From: Neisseriaceae bacterium
GTDB lineage: Bacteria > Pseudomonadota > Gammaproteobacteria > Burkholderiales > UBA11063
DNA: 15,411 bases
Assembly: GCA_947470205.1 (NCBI GenBank)
Contig: CANISK010000010.1
Span: forward strand, 1-15,411
Reading direction: 5' to 3'
The number at the start of each line of letters is the position of its first letter. Positions within the stretch are counted from its first letter, which is position 1. A model generated the notes under the pieces. The model did no database searches, was not told the DNA's origin, and was given only the letters and a program-made list of their open reading frames with translations. Position numbers and translations under genes: made by a program. Positions 6,397-15,333 of this stretch are shown one piece after another.

Positions 6397-7922
6397 TCTA
6401 CCACCCTTTTTGCTTTAATGTCGATAGATACCAGTTCATCAAATTCACGAAGTGCTGATTCCATCAATTTTAGCCATATCCGAGTATGATCTGGCTGAGG
6501 TGAAAATTTTTTGTTTTTTTCAACCAAAACCCAATTCAACCAACGAGCAAAATCTTCACACACAACAGCTTGCCAAATGTTATGTTTTCTTTCTGCCTGA
6601 AAGAGATCATCATCTCGGTATGGATCAAGAAACAATTGATGTTCTCGCTTTAATTTTATATCATTATTAACTGTCCAACCAGACTCAATATCTTGAATAA
6701 TAGTCGCATAATCAAGAATAGAATCAATAATACCACCAACCCAATCATCAATCCATTGCTTTCTTTTTGGATCTTTAATACTTAATCCAATTTTATCAAA
6801 ACGAATTAGAAAATCATGCAAATAATCAATGTCGTCATTTGAAATATGGTACTTAAGTTGTATGTCAAAAAATGATTTTTTATACACAGGTGATTTGAGT
6901 TGAGATTGCCATCTCGGCGGCGCTGATAAAAATAAATGCAACTTCCCACCTCTCTTCCCATTGAGTTGGGATGCATTGTTATGATTGCTTGCTGTAACAC
7001 CAATTTTTCCTTTTCCAGAAAAACTTACCACTTCAATTGTTGAAAATTTTTCTTTACTCTCAAAATCGTCTCTCATTTTCTTTTGTCGCTCATTAAATTC
7101 TTTTGTCACCAATTTTTCAAAGATTGCGTGCGCAAAAGAAGATGACTTCATAATGCTTAAAAGATGATAATTATCTGTACTTTCTGATGATTTGATGATT
7201 GGAAAGTATACTTGCTTAGCTAAACTGTGGCTTGCTAATTCATCTGATCGCAATGCATTTGAAAAAACTTTATTCCAATCAAGATAATTATCATCAGAAA
7301 ATTTTCTTAAAACTTGGCTATTTTCATTTGCCAATTCAGCAGCTAATTTAACTCCATTACATTCTAACTCAAGAAATTGGAAAACTGGCGCATACTGATT
7401 GCCCGCAACTGCACCATCAATCGCCTTAATTCTAAGAGATGATGTAGTCACATAACTAGAATTTATGATTTCAACTTGATCATATATGGACGGCGTATCA
7501 ATCTTGGAGTGTGTCAGTTTGCTTACGTGCGTCGCAAAACTCACACTCGCTGCATTCTTAGATGCCTCTGAAATCCAAAACTCAGGATCATATTTTTTGG
7601 TTATTTTTTCAACTTCTTTAGTATACTCATACTCATTAATAAGCGATGAAATAGCATCGAAAACTTCTTTATCATTCGCACTCAAACCATTTATTATTCT
7701 AAAAAAACCTTGGATTCTACGACGCTGAAAATCAATTGGCTCTTCATCTTTATTCATCTTCAATTTTTCATCTTCAAAATGCTTCATTAACGAATGGTCA
7801 TTGGAATAGAAATTTTTTAGCACTTCTTTTATATATTTTTCTTCTTCCAAGTTACGTTTCTGCAAAAAAAAGTCAGAAATAACACTCTCCCATGACTGCA
7901 AAATTGATTGTCCTTCACTCAT
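6393..7922 (-). CDS. csy1: Csy1/Cas8f, large subunit of the type I-F surveillance complex
   Basis: Encodes a 509-residue Cas8f, the subunit that pairs with Csy2 at the complex tail and recognises the PAM. Family blocks include WISEASKNAASVSFATHVSKL (about 116-136), SHSLAKQVYFPI (231-242), NASQLNGKRGGK (316-327, corresponding to NISQLNNERRG of P. aeruginosa), APPRWQSQL (334-342), and ESGWTV followed by QLFLDPYRDD towards the C-terminus. It is roughly 75 residues longer than P. aeruginosa Csy1 (434), with an added charged helical N-terminus of about 60 residues. The start is the ATG at 7922, with AGGAG 7 nt upstream; it overlaps the cas2-3 stop by 8 nt. The homology is spread over the whole protein, so the call is secure despite the usual divergence of Cas8 proteins. 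Confidence 0.95.
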   Translation of the reverse strand: MSEGQSILQSWESVISDFFLQKRNLEEEKYIKEVLKNFYSNDHSLMKHFEDEKLKMNKDEEPIDFQRRRIQGFFRIINGLSANDKEVFDAISSLINEYEYTKEVEKITKKYDPEFWISEASKNAASVSFATHVSKLTHSKIDTPSIYDQVEIINSSYVTTSSLRIKAIDGAVAGNQYAPVFQFLELECNGVKLAAELANENSQVLRKFSDDNYLDWNKVFSNALRSDELASHSLAKQVYFPIIKSSESTDNYHLLSIMKSSSFAHAIFEKLVTKEFNERQKKMRDDFESKEKFSTIEVVSFSGKGKIGVTASNHNNASQLNGKRGGKLHLFLSAPPRWQSQLKSPVYKKSFFDIQLKYHISNDDIDYLHDFLIRFDKIGLSIKDPKRKQWIDDWVGGIIDSILDYATIIQDIESGWTVNNDIKLKREHQLFLDPYRDDDLFQAERKHNIWQAVVCEDFARWLNWVLVEKNKKFSPQPDHTRIWLKLMESALREFDELVSIDIKAKRVVE

Positions 7923-10900
7923 TATTTAACTCCTGATAAATACCTAAATTCGGATGGTAACAATAAGATCTACCATCATAATCGATAAGACGCACCTCAC
8001 CAAAGCGTTTGCTGGTTTGCTCTAAGTCAATCTCAAAATTCTTGGCAAGATTTTTATAGATGTTTTGAGCATTCAAATTAAACCAAAATCGGCATCCAAG
8101 ATGATTTATATATGGCAGTTCAATATTCTTAATCTCTATAATGGGTTCACACAACTTAGCTGGGCGTACATCTTCATTTTTCCATTGCCATTTTTCTTTT
8201 GAATACTCGTCTTTCAAAACCAAATAATACGCTTCATCTTTTTGTGATTGCCTAAAGCGCTGCTGCCGTTGAACTTCACCACACCAATGAGGATGAAGCT
8301 TATCCTTCCACCAGACTTTAGCGCCACCAATCGCCTCATCATTCTGTTTGTCACCAAATAATCGTGTAGTAATGGCTTTTTGCTCAAGCCCAATAAGATT
8401 CATTTTACTTTTATCTTCTGAGAGCATAATCTTAGGTATTGAAGTAATTATTTGGTACTGTTCATCTGAGACAAGCTCTTCAAGTTTGTGCGATTCCAAC
8501 TTGAGTTTTGAAGACTCAAAACCAGGCTTTTCAAAGCAAATATCCTTTTTGCATAGTGCTTTATAGTTCTCATTTAACAGACAAATATTAGGTAACTTTG
8601 GCGCTATATTTCTATGTCTCAATATACGCCCAGCCAATTGTACAATTGAACGCATCGAACTTGGCTCAACTATAGCCCAGTCATAATCATGATCTCTACC
8701 AACTTCAGCTACTGGAGATGCTAACACCACGAAAACATGATTCATCTGAGAATAAGTAGACAATACTTTGACAATCTCCTCCTGCATCCAGATCGCATCT
8801 GGATCATGGCGTTTTAGAATCTTGTCTAGCTTAGATTCTATATGCGAGCGCATGGCAAGTGGATAACGACTGTGGTAAACACAGTAATGTATCAACGTAT
8901 CTGGTGGCGAATTCATTGCCAATAACTTTTTGGTTACCGCAACCAGTGGATTGATATTAGCCATACGCACCAAACCAATAGATATTTTTTTATTTTCCTT
9001 GGTTAAATAGTGCTGTTTGTGTAGAAGAAGAATATTATCATGAACGGTTTTAGCTAAATTATCAATATTATTATGATTATCTGTTGCTTCTATCTTAGCA
9101 ATATAACCTTTTCTCTTAGCCTGAGTATGTAGTTTGATATTATCTACACGTTTTTTGATAAATACATCATGTTGTTTTATAAATGTAGCAACATCAGAAA
9201 TTTGTATAGAGCTACAACCAAACTCATCAAACCAAGCACAATTTATATTTTTATTCCAATCTTGAATATTCGCAGTGGCATATTGCTCCCAACCAGAGGA
9301 ATAGGATTCAAATAATGCATATGAAAGTGCTGGCGGCATAGTAGCTGTAGATAATAACACTCTACTACCCAAAACCCCCGCCCAATGCACTAAGCGACAA
9401 AGTGCAGGTAAGTCTTCAAGCCCAAAGTCGTCTGGCTCATCTAGGACGAGATCAGACGTCAGTAAGCGCAGCATCGGAGCAATTTGTTTGCCCCCTCTTG
9501 TGCCTTCAGTAGCTGGCATTAAGTGATCAATTGTACTTACTACAATTGGCGCTTGAATCAGTTTTTCAATTTTATCATCGTGCTCCGTCCAGCGTTTTAA
9601 ACTGTGATCCCCGAGCTCGCCTCGATAATCAATATATGTATCATCGTCCATCAGGTGCTCTTGTGATTCGCTACCTGTTAAGATTTGGGTTGATTCTTGA
9701 ACGGAAGTGGTGTTTTCGTTTGTTTCATTTTCAAATAATTGTTTAACCGCGCGACCACCAACCAGCACAGCCAAATCTTCTTCGTTTATTTTTAGTTTAT
9801 CTCGGTACTCAATACCAGTTTGTAGTGTCAAAGTTCTTAAGCCTATCGCCACACTAAAACGGATTCTACCTACCGCAGTCCCAATGGCATACATAATTTT
9901 AGCATTAGCTTGTGTTTTACCCATGCCAGTTGAAGCCATATTGATACCAAAAAATCCTTGATTTACTACTTCAACACCCAACTGTTGAGCTAATTTTTTT
10001 GCTTCATCTTGCCAGCCATATTTTTCTTTTTTACTTTTTTCTGTGTTGCTTTCTAATGCATTGTTTTTATCAAGGCTTTTTAATGTATTATTGAGCTTTG
10101 ACAAAGCGGTGACAATTTTAGCAGCATGATGTGCCACACCAATATGATGCTCATCGAGCTTTTGTTTTAAAGTATTTGTCTCTCTATTAGTATTAGCATA
10201 TGCCATATAAGATGGATCTTGCCATTCTTTTTTTACATCTGCTTGGGAAGAATAATAATGATCAGCTAACATCAAAGCTAGACGTGCAAGATGACTAGTA
10301 AACAAATCTTTGTGGAGCAAATTTGAAGATAAATTTGGTAGCTTTAAAATTGCCTCTGATGCAATCAAACAAGCTTTTGCTCGCCAAAGGTTACTTTCAA
10401 CTGGCAACCCCTTCTCAAACGTCCAGTTATCCTTTACACGATTTTTTTGCTCTTCCTCATTGCAACGTGGCGAATTCCAATTTGCATCAAAATTATTATT
10501 AAACCAATCACCCACGTATTCCATGTTAGGCGGATTTGTTTCTGAGCTTGGGAATACGGGCAATTTGTGATGAGAAAGAATTAACCAAGCTACTAATTGT
10601 GCGAAATGCGGTAGGTTTTTGAGTGGGTGATTATTTTGAATGCCACCCTCATCAACACCATCCTTAAAGCAGGATGAAAACATATCACCATCAACTCTTA
10701 TTAATGCTTCCAACCACTCTTTATCAGATGATTTGTCCTGAACAAATGCCTGAACAAATGCCTGAAAAAGACGCATGGAAACCCATTCATGCCGATATGG
10801 TTCAAACACATCACTTTTAATGTTTGGATCAAGTTTTTCCTGAAAAAGATTATTTGCCTTACCAAAATCATGGAAAAGTCCTGCAATTACAGCTGCATAC

Positions 10901-11238
10901 TGAATAATAGTTAAAGTTTTCCACTGAGATTTATCCATATATTGCTTAATTCCAGTTTCCGTAAAATTAACAGGCACGATACCCTGACTATTAAATTTAC
11001 CCTGATTGCCGACTATCCATTGTAATTCGCTACGAGTACGAGTTTTAATCCGGTGACATGCAACCGCGGTATTTTTAGTTGCAGTTTGACGGAGTAACTT
11101 CTTAACTGCCAATAAACCTTCTTCAGTAATAACAGTTTGCCAAGCATTATCACCAATCCGATTGGCAAAAGCATCAAGCACTCTTCTGGTTCGAGCTAAA
11201 GCTTTTTTTTCACATTGAGAAATAAATGTCACAATCAT
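7915..11238 (-). CDS. cas3f: Cas2-Cas3 fusion, adaptation subunit with HD nuclease and SF2 helicase
   Basis: Encodes the 1107-residue Cas2-3 fusion diagnostic of subtype I-F. Residues 1 to about 90 form the Cas2-like part that joins Cas1 in spacer integration. The HD nuclease follows: HDFGK (H123, D124), HE at 150-151 and HH at 223-224 are likely metal ligands. The helicase has Walker A ASTGMGKT (435-442), the Walker B variant DEPD (600-603), motif III STAT (630-633), and motif VI within QLAGRILRHR near residue 890. Its work is to unwind and degrade target DNA marked by the Csy complex and to help acquire spacers. Length is typical (about 1050-1110). The gene overlaps cas1 by 4 nt (ATGA) and csy1 by 8 nt. 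A perfect 12-bp tandem duplication at 10739-10762 repeats four residues (AFVQ) in the HD region without breaking the frame. Confidence 0.98.
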   Translation of the reverse strand: MIVTFISQCEKKALARTRRVLDAFANRIGDNAWQTVITEEGLLAVKKLLRQTATKNTAVACHRIKTRTRSELQWIVGNQGKFNSQGIVPVNFTETGIKQYMDKSQWKTLTIIQYAAVIAGLFHDFGKANNLFQEKLDPNIKSDVFEPYRHEWVSMRLFQAFVQAFVQDKSSDKEWLEALIRVDGDMFSSCFKDGVDEGGIQNNHPLKNLPHFAQLVAWLILSHHKLPVFPSSETNPPNMEYVGDWFNNNFDANWNSPRCNEEEQKNRVKDNWTFEKGLPVESNLWRAKACLIASEAILKLPNLSSNLLHKDLFTSHLARLALMLADHYYSSQADVKKEWQDPSYMAYANTNRETNTLKQKLDEHHIGVAHHAAKIVTALSKLNNTLKSLDKNNALESNTEKSKKEKYGWQDEAKKLAQQLGVEVVNQGFFGINMASTGMGKTQANAKIMYAIGTAVGRIRFSVAIGLRTLTLQTGIEYRDKLKINEEDLAVLVGGRAVKQLFENETNENTTSVQESTQILTGSESQEHLMDDDTYIDYRGELGDHSLKRWTEHDDKIEKLIQAPIVVSTIDHLMPATEGTRGGKQIAPMLRLLTSDLVLDEPDDFGLEDLPALCRLVHWAGVLGSRVLLSTATMPPALSYALFESYSSGWEQYATANIQDWNKNINCAWFDEFGCSSIQISDVATFIKQHDVFIKKRVDNIKLHTQAKRKGYIAKIEATDNHNNIDNLAKTVHDNILLLHKQHYLTKENKKISIGLVRMANINPLVAVTKKLLAMNSPPDTLIHYCVYHSRYPLAMRSHIESKLDKILKRHDPDAIWMQEEIVKVLSTYSQMNHVFVVLASPVAEVGRDHDYDWAIVEPSSMRSIVQLAGRILRHRNIAPKLPNICLLNENYKALCKKDICFEKPGFESSKLKLESHKLEELVSDEQYQIITSIPKIMLSEDKSKMNLIGLEQKAITTRLFGDKQNDEAIGGAKVWWKDKLHPHWCGEVQRQQRFRQSQKDEAYYLVLKDEYSKEKWQWKNEDVRPAKLCEPIIEIKNIELPYINHLGCRFWFNLNAQNIYKNLAKNFEIDLEQTSKRFGEVRLIDYDGRSYCYHPNLGIYQELNNE
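7930..7934 (-). promoter_or_regulatory. Ribosome binding site of csy1
   Basis: AGGAG on the minus strand within the final codons of cas2-3, 7 nt before the csy1 ATG, gives csy1 its own translation signal inside the gene overlap. Confidence 0.75.
10739..10762 (+). repeat. Perfect 12-bp tandem duplication within cas2-3
   Basis: Two copies of TGAACAAATGCC lie head to tail, encoding AFVQAFVQ (about residues 160-167) in the HD domain. The length is a multiple of three, so the reading frame is kept. Confidence 0.9.
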
Positions 11239-12206
11239 GATTCATTTTCCGAATCTAGTGCGAATTTTTGCACGGCTTTTTCCTTTACCTGATCAAACAT
11301 AAAATCTAAGGCTTTGTGTTCAATAAACTTCTGTAGAATTTGTTGCCTAAATTCATGATCTGACATTTTTTCATTGGCAGAGATAAAAGCCCACGGTAAA
11401 ACAATTGCGTCTTTAATTAAATCGGCAATATCAAATACGAGTGCACCACGACGTGTTTTCCCATGCATTACCGCGAATGAGTGACTGATTCCCAATACCC
11501 ACAGACAAGTAGCCGCCAATCCATACGCCAAATAATTTCCATGGTTTAAGAATTGATTGGCTAAATCGTTATGCCCATGATCTCGGGTAAAATTTTGAGC
11601 GCCACAACGAGTTGCCGCAATTTTATATAATGACTTTGTAGTTACTGCTTCAGCTAATAATAACTCACCAACTGACTGCATGGTCATTATCTTGCTACTA
11701 AAATTATTTATAGTTCTCTCAATATCTTGATCATCGATATAAAATCCTTCGGCTTGGAGTTCTTTATCTTTCGTCCAGATTTTTTTAATAAATTCAACTC
11801 TGGCAACCTGAAATTGTTTCGCAACTTGCAGACGTTTTTGTTCGTCAAACCAAAAAGACATCCACCCTTGCATATATTCGGTTGGACGATATTCGCTTTG
11901 TGGAGTCATCCATTCAATTTCATTTGCCATTAGTAAGGGAGCGCCGCCTCCACCACAAAATCCAACCAATACGCCAGCACTGGCAAGCATTCGCATTGCA
12001 GCTTGAGTAATTGATGTGCCATTTCCAAGCATAATAACTGTAGTGTTTGCAATTGGAATATTCCAGAATAAATTTTCTGATTTACTTTCGGTTAAATATA
12101 GCACTCGCCCATCTTTTTGCATCACTCTACAATGCTCAAGATAATAAATGTTTGCTCGTTTGGAATGTAAAATTGCCTTTAATTCCTTAGATGGCAACGC
12201 GTCCAT
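11235..12206 (-). CDS. cas1: Cas1, CRISPR spacer integrase (type I-F)
   Basis: Encodes a 323-residue Cas1, the metal-dependent integrase that joins prespacers to the leader-side repeat together with Cas2-3. The N-terminal ELKAILHSKRANIYYLEHCR (8-27) and PIANTTVIMLGNGTSITQAA (51-70) match I-F Cas1. GFCGGGGAP (82-90) and PQSEYRPTEYMQGW (102-115) follow. The active-site set is present with family spacing: E186, H248, D259 and D262, the last three in HGKTRRGALVFDIADL. The ATG at 12206 has AAGGAA 5 nt upstream. It is the first gene of the six-gene operon and overlaps cas2-3 by the sequence ATGA. Its length is normal (about 324 in P. aeruginosa), and no inactivating change is seen. Confidence 0.98.
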   Translation of the reverse strand: MDALPSKELKAILHSKRANIYYLEHCRVMQKDGRVLYLTESKSENLFWNIPIANTTVIMLGNGTSITQAAMRMLASAGVLVGFCGGGGAPLLMANEIEWMTPQSEYRPTEYMQGWMSFWFDEQKRLQVAKQFQVARVEFIKKIWTKDKELQAEGFYIDDQDIERTINNFSSKIMTMQSVGELLLAEAVTTKSLYKIAATRCGAQNFTRDHGHNDLANQFLNHGNYLAYGLAATCLWVLGISHSFAVMHGKTRRGALVFDIADLIKDAIVLPWAFISANEKMSDHEFRQQILQKFIEHKALDFMFDQVKEKAVQKFALDSENES

Positions 12207-12211
12207 TTCAG

Positions 12212-12217
12212 TTCCTT
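12212..12217 (-). promoter_or_regulatory. Ribosome binding site of cas1
   Basis: AAGGAA on the minus strand lies 5 nt before the ATG at 12206, in the short leader downstream of the extended -10 promoter. Confidence 0.6.
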
Positions 12218-12236
12218 GTGTTCTAGAAAAAGCAAT

Positions 12237-12245
12237 ATTATAACA
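12237..12245 (-). promoter_or_regulatory. Extended -10 promoter of the cas operon
   Basis: The minus strand reads TGTTATAAT, a perfect extended -10 element (TGnTATAAT), with TATAAT at 12237-12242. Transcription would start near 12230, giving an untranslated leader of about 24 nt before cas1. No good -35 hexamer is seen at the usual distance, which is common for extended -10 promoters. Confidence 0.6.
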
Positions 12246-12296
12246 TATTGTTTGCTGATTTTATTTGGGGTTCCATGTGTAACTCCCAGATTTTTC

Positions 12297-12338
12297 CGAA
12301 ATCAACTTAGGTATTTTTTCCCATCCCACGAAATCAAC
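12297..12338 (+). repeat. 10-bp direct repeat upstream of the cas promoter
   Basis: CGAAATCAAC occurs at 12297-12306 and again at 12329-12338, start to start 32 bp, about three helical turns. Both lie 55-100 bp upstream of the cas1 -10 box, where an activator or repressor could bind on one DNA face. Confidence 0.5.
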
Positions 12339-12344
12339 GGTTTG
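12332..12344 (+). promoter_or_regulatory. Candidate IHF binding site upstream of the cas operon
   Basis: AATCAACGGTTTG fits every defined position of WATCAANNNNTTR. It lies about 90-105 bp upstream of the cas1 -10 box. IHF regulation of cas is inferred only; a site like this also arises by chance in AT-rich DNA. Confidence 0.35.
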
Positions 12345-12380
12345 ACTTTGTTGTCCTAATTGATTCTAGCTCATAACAAT

Positions 12381-12407
12381 GATTTTACCGCATATCCGGG
12401 GTAAATC
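12381..12407. other. Imperfect inverted repeat downstream of the coupling-ATPase gene
   Basis: GATTTTACC (12381-12389) and GGTAAATC (12400-12407) form an 8-bp stem with one bulged base and a 10-nt loop. It lies about 105 bp past the stop of the coupling-ATPase gene. No U-tract follows on either strand, so it is a weak terminator at best and could instead be a regulatory site. Confidence 0.3.
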
Positions 12408-12511
12408 GGCAATGAGAATCTTAAAAATACGCATAATCAATTGTTAAAACTATATTTTATTGTATAAATATTCACGTTTTGAATCAATCATATTAGCCCC
12501 GCCAATTGCTC

Positions 12512-14638
12512 TTAAGATACATCATATTTTACTTTGATCTTCTCAACTGTATTGAGTGCAACCCTGTATATATACCCCACACCAGCTGATAACCCTCTTA
12601 AATTTTGTATGTCAACTCGATATTTATTTCCAATTCTCATGCTGCCCAATCCAGTGCCACCACCAATACCAGCTGTTGTTTCAACTTGGTGTGTCATTTC
12701 ATAACTCTTTTCAGTGCCCACTGTATTTGCAAATGATTCTAGGTCATATTGATTTAACGATCTTAAAATCACTCTTGTATTTGTATTTGCATTAATACTA
12801 CTTACAATGCTTTTCCCTAAATCATTCTTATTGGCAATTGTTTCTAGTGATTGTGAGCCAATAACCCCATGTAATCCATTTGATCTATGGGTAGCCAATG
12901 AAGTCACTACTGATGCACTTGCATAACTGCCAAATTCATCAAAAATAACCAATGTGGGTTTAGTTTGTTTACTACGGGCTAAATAAGAAAAACTGGCATT
13001 AATATCATCAATAATCAATTTGCCAAATTTTTCAGTATCTAATTGATAACTTGATACATCAAGTAGAAATAACACAATTTCATTATTTTTAATGGATTCC
13101 ACAAGATTTATAATACAATTACTATTGTTGACATCTAAATATGTACCATATGCAGATGTCACAATTGGAGTTAATACATTCATAATTCTTTCATGTGGTT
13201 TCTCTTGCATTGTTGATACGTTTGCAAAATAATTTTTCTCCTCTGGAGTGCCAACTTTATCTAAAATATAAGCCATACCGTCATTATTATTCAATAACTT
13301 ATAAATTGTATGCAAATCAATTTTATTATTTGCATATCCCTCATTGACGTAACGCTCTAATACAGCAAAAAATATTGATACAAAAGCCGTGAGTTTTTCG
13401 AAATAATATTCATTTTCTTTGCTTGTTAATAGGTTCATCAATTTATTACGTAACTCATCTCTATTGCCAGTTTGTAAAAAATCATAAGTAGCCCTGTAGT
13501 CTGCATCTATAAAAGAAAAACATTTAAATGCAACATTATTATTTTTTGCAATTGTACTCAATTTTTCTACTAATTCAGGACTCCCCTTCCCATCCACAAA
13601 AATAATCGGCATTTTAAATTTCACACTTTCGCCAATCATTCTTAAAAATAAAGTTGTCTTACCGCCCCCAGTAGTTGCATTCACATACATGTGTTGATTT
13701 AATTCATTCAACGGTAAAATAATTTTTTTACCACGATCTGTGTCACCAATATAAATACCATTTGTGATACTTGTTTGTGCAATTTTTGTCATGGTGCTTT
13801 GCTCTCTAATTGCAGATATATTTTTTGCAATATTTAATTCAGCAATTAACCCCATTAATGATACAAAAAATAAACAAATTAATGTTGCATATGCAACATT
13901 TGGATTAAAATAAAATGTAAAGTATCCATATGTCTTATGAATAAAATTAATATATTTAATTGAATTACCTACGTCAATATTTCTAATATTAAATACATGT
14001 TCCAAGCTCAATAATAGAAATACAAAACATAGAATAAGCAAGGGAATATAAGTAAATTTTTCATATTTTAATTTTTTTATTATGTTAGATAAGGTAATTG
14101 ATATTAATATTAAAATAGCAAACCATATTGATGTCATATATGCAGACAATACAAACATTATCCAAAATACATAACAAATATATTTATTAATGTTTATTAA
14201 ATCATTCTTTTCAATTCTAATACTTTCCAAGTAAATATTTTTCCTATATTGAATAAAAAATATTTCATACATACTGAGCCATAAAATTGGAGTAATAATA
14301 ATTGCCATAAAGGAATTAGTAAAATTAATATTATGCAATAATATTGTAAAATTATCATCAATTGCAATAATTAAATTTGATAAGCCACTTGCATAATTTA
14401 ACGAATATAGTTGATATTTATCACTGAAATTTAAAGGCAAAGAATACCCCACCATCATACCAAAACAAATTATAATACCCCAGGTATAAAATCTACTAAT
14501 ACCTAATTTAAAAATATAACCATTGAATAACCCACTCAACATCGATAAAAAAATTGCGAGTGGGATATAAATAATTGCTGATGTGAAATCATAAATCAAC
14601 ATAGTTGCGCACAATAAAATTAATAAAATATATCTCAC
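12512..14638 (-). CDS. Membrane-anchored VirD4/TraD-type coupling ATPase
   Basis: Encodes a 708-residue protein with an N-terminal membrane region (several hydrophobic helices, about residues 3-35, 50-65, 108-130, 152-185, 195-212 and 248-268) and a C-terminal P-loop ATPase. Walker A is ATTGGGKT (321-328), followed by IIFVDGKGSPEL (345-356). Walker B is LVIFDEFG (563-570), and a conserved glutamine lies in GSQSLET (Q596). This order fits the TraD/VirD4/TraG coupling-protein group, which feeds DNA-relaxase complexes into a type IV secretion channel. The membrane part is longer than the two helices usual for VirD4, so a divergent subgroup is likely. It starts with GTG at 14638, overlapping the upstream stop in GTGA, with AAGGA upstream. 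By eye the gene is clearly more AT-rich than the cas genes. An FtsK/HerA-like DNA pump without conjugation is the main alternative. No relaxase or secretion genes are in view. Confidence 0.75.
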   Translation of the reverse strand: MRYILLILLCATMLIYDFTSAIIYIPLAIFLSMLSGLFNGYIFKLGISRFYTWGIIICFGMMVGYSLPLNFSDKYQLYSLNYASGLSNLIIAIDDNFTILLHNINFTNSFMAIIITPILWLSMYEIFFIQYRKNIYLESIRIEKNDLININKYICYVFWIMFVLSAYMTSIWFAILILISITLSNIIKKLKYEKFTYIPLLILCFVFLLLSLEHVFNIRNIDVGNSIKYINFIHKTYGYFTFYFNPNVAYATLICLFFVSLMGLIAELNIAKNISAIREQSTMTKIAQTSITNGIYIGDTDRGKKIILPLNELNQHMYVNATTGGGKTTLFLRMIGESVKFKMPIIFVDGKGSPELVEKLSTIAKNNNVAFKCFSFIDADYRATYDFLQTGNRDELRNKLMNLLTSKENEYYFEKLTAFVSIFFAVLERYVNEGYANNKIDLHTIYKLLNNNDGMAYILDKVGTPEEKNYFANVSTMQEKPHERIMNVLTPIVTSAYGTYLDVNNSNCIINLVESIKNNEIVLFLLDVSSYQLDTEKFGKLIIDDINASFSYLARSKQTKPTLVIFDEFGSYASASVVTSLATHRSNGLHGVIGSQSLETIANKNDLGKSIVSSINANTNTRVILRSLNQYDLESFANTVGTEKSYEMTHQVETTAGIGGGTGLGSMRIGNKYRVDIQNLRGLSAGVGYIYRVALNTVEKIKVKYDVS

Positions 14639-15291
14639 AAAATAAATCCTTTTTGTTGACTTGTATTACTAATTTTGTCATTAATAAATTCTTTGTATTC
14701 TAAAATATTATCCGTAAATGCATAAAATTTATGTTTACTATTGTTAATTATTTTTTGCAATCTTCTGAGTATATTTTCATTATTGGATAACCATTTTACT
14801 TCGGTAATTTTTGAATCAAAATTATACATTGAAATTTTTTTTACAATTCTTTCTGCGGTTTTAAAGCTAATCTCTATTTCAAAAGCAATTGAATTATTTA
14901 ATATTAAATCTGGTAAAAAAATTTCACTCGCTGTAAAATGTTTACCCAGTTCATGTCTGAGTTCTTTTTCTAATTTTATGGCTTGGTTGTCACTTAAAAA
15001 TTTTAATGCTAACTGGTGCACATAGTTATTATGCAGTATCATTGATGGAGTAATTTGTGAGATTACCTTTCCGTTCACGACACAAGCGCCAATTTCACTC
15101 AACAACCAAAACTGTGACATGTAAGATAGCACTTTTATTTTTTTTATCAGTCCAGATTTAACCAATCTCTCACCAATTTTTGCCACTGTTTTTTCTGTTA
15201 AATTCAAATACACACACATCGCACTTTCATTAACATACCCAAACCTATTTATTAATTTTATTATCTCTATCTGTCTATCATTTAATCTCAT
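14635..15291 (-). CDS. Winged-helix protein with PD-ExE-K pattern, possible mobilisation or replication-relaxation protein
   Basis: Encodes a 218-residue soluble protein. Residues 1 to about 60 form a winged helix-turn-helix (RQIEIIKLINRFGYV, then LTEKTVAKIGERLVKSGLIKK). The middle has LRHELGKHFTASEIFLPDLIL followed by FEIEISFKTAERI: P127-D128, E138, E140 and K144 fit a PD-(D/E)xK nuclease-like core, as in the plasmid replication-relaxation/MobC-like proteins that also begin with a winged helix. That family assignment is from memory of the pattern and is tentative. The gene is translationally coupled to the coupling ATPase (4-nt GTGA overlap), implying a joint role such as DNA recognition before transfer. 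Only a weak GGAA Shine-Dalgarno site precedes the ATG at 15291. A plain MarR-like regulator would lack the acidic core. TnsA was considered and rejected. Confidence 0.55.
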   Translation of the reverse strand: MRLNDRQIEIIKLINRFGYVNESAMCVYLNLTEKTVAKIGERLVKSGLIKKIKVLSYMSQFWLLSEIGACVVNGKVISQITPSMILHNNYVHQLALKFLSDNQAIKLEKELRHELGKHFTASEIFLPDLILNNSIAFEIEISFKTAERIVKKISMYNFDSKITEVKWLSNNENILRRLQKIINNSKHKFYAFTDNILEYKEFINDKISNTSQQKGFIL

Positions 15292-15333
15292 TTTTTATTC
15301 CAATTATTTTTTAAATTTGAAGTAAATTAAGTT

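Larger units (their letters stand above)
12246..12511. other. Intergenic region upstream of the cas promoter
   Basis: No coding frame was recognised. It holds a 10-bp direct repeat (CGAAATCAAC at 12297-12306 and 12329-12338), a consensus IHF site overlapping the second copy, and an imperfect hairpin at 12381-12407. No -35 box, repeat remnant or transposon end was identified. Confidence 0.5.

Noticed and set aside
3561..15291. Tn7-like CRISPR-associated transposon (I-F3), with the 218-residue protein as TnsA
   Set aside because: cas1 and full cas2-3 are present, csy1 and csy2 are separate, and there is no TniQ, TnsB or TnsC. In TnsA the nuclease core precedes the winged helix; here the order is reversed.
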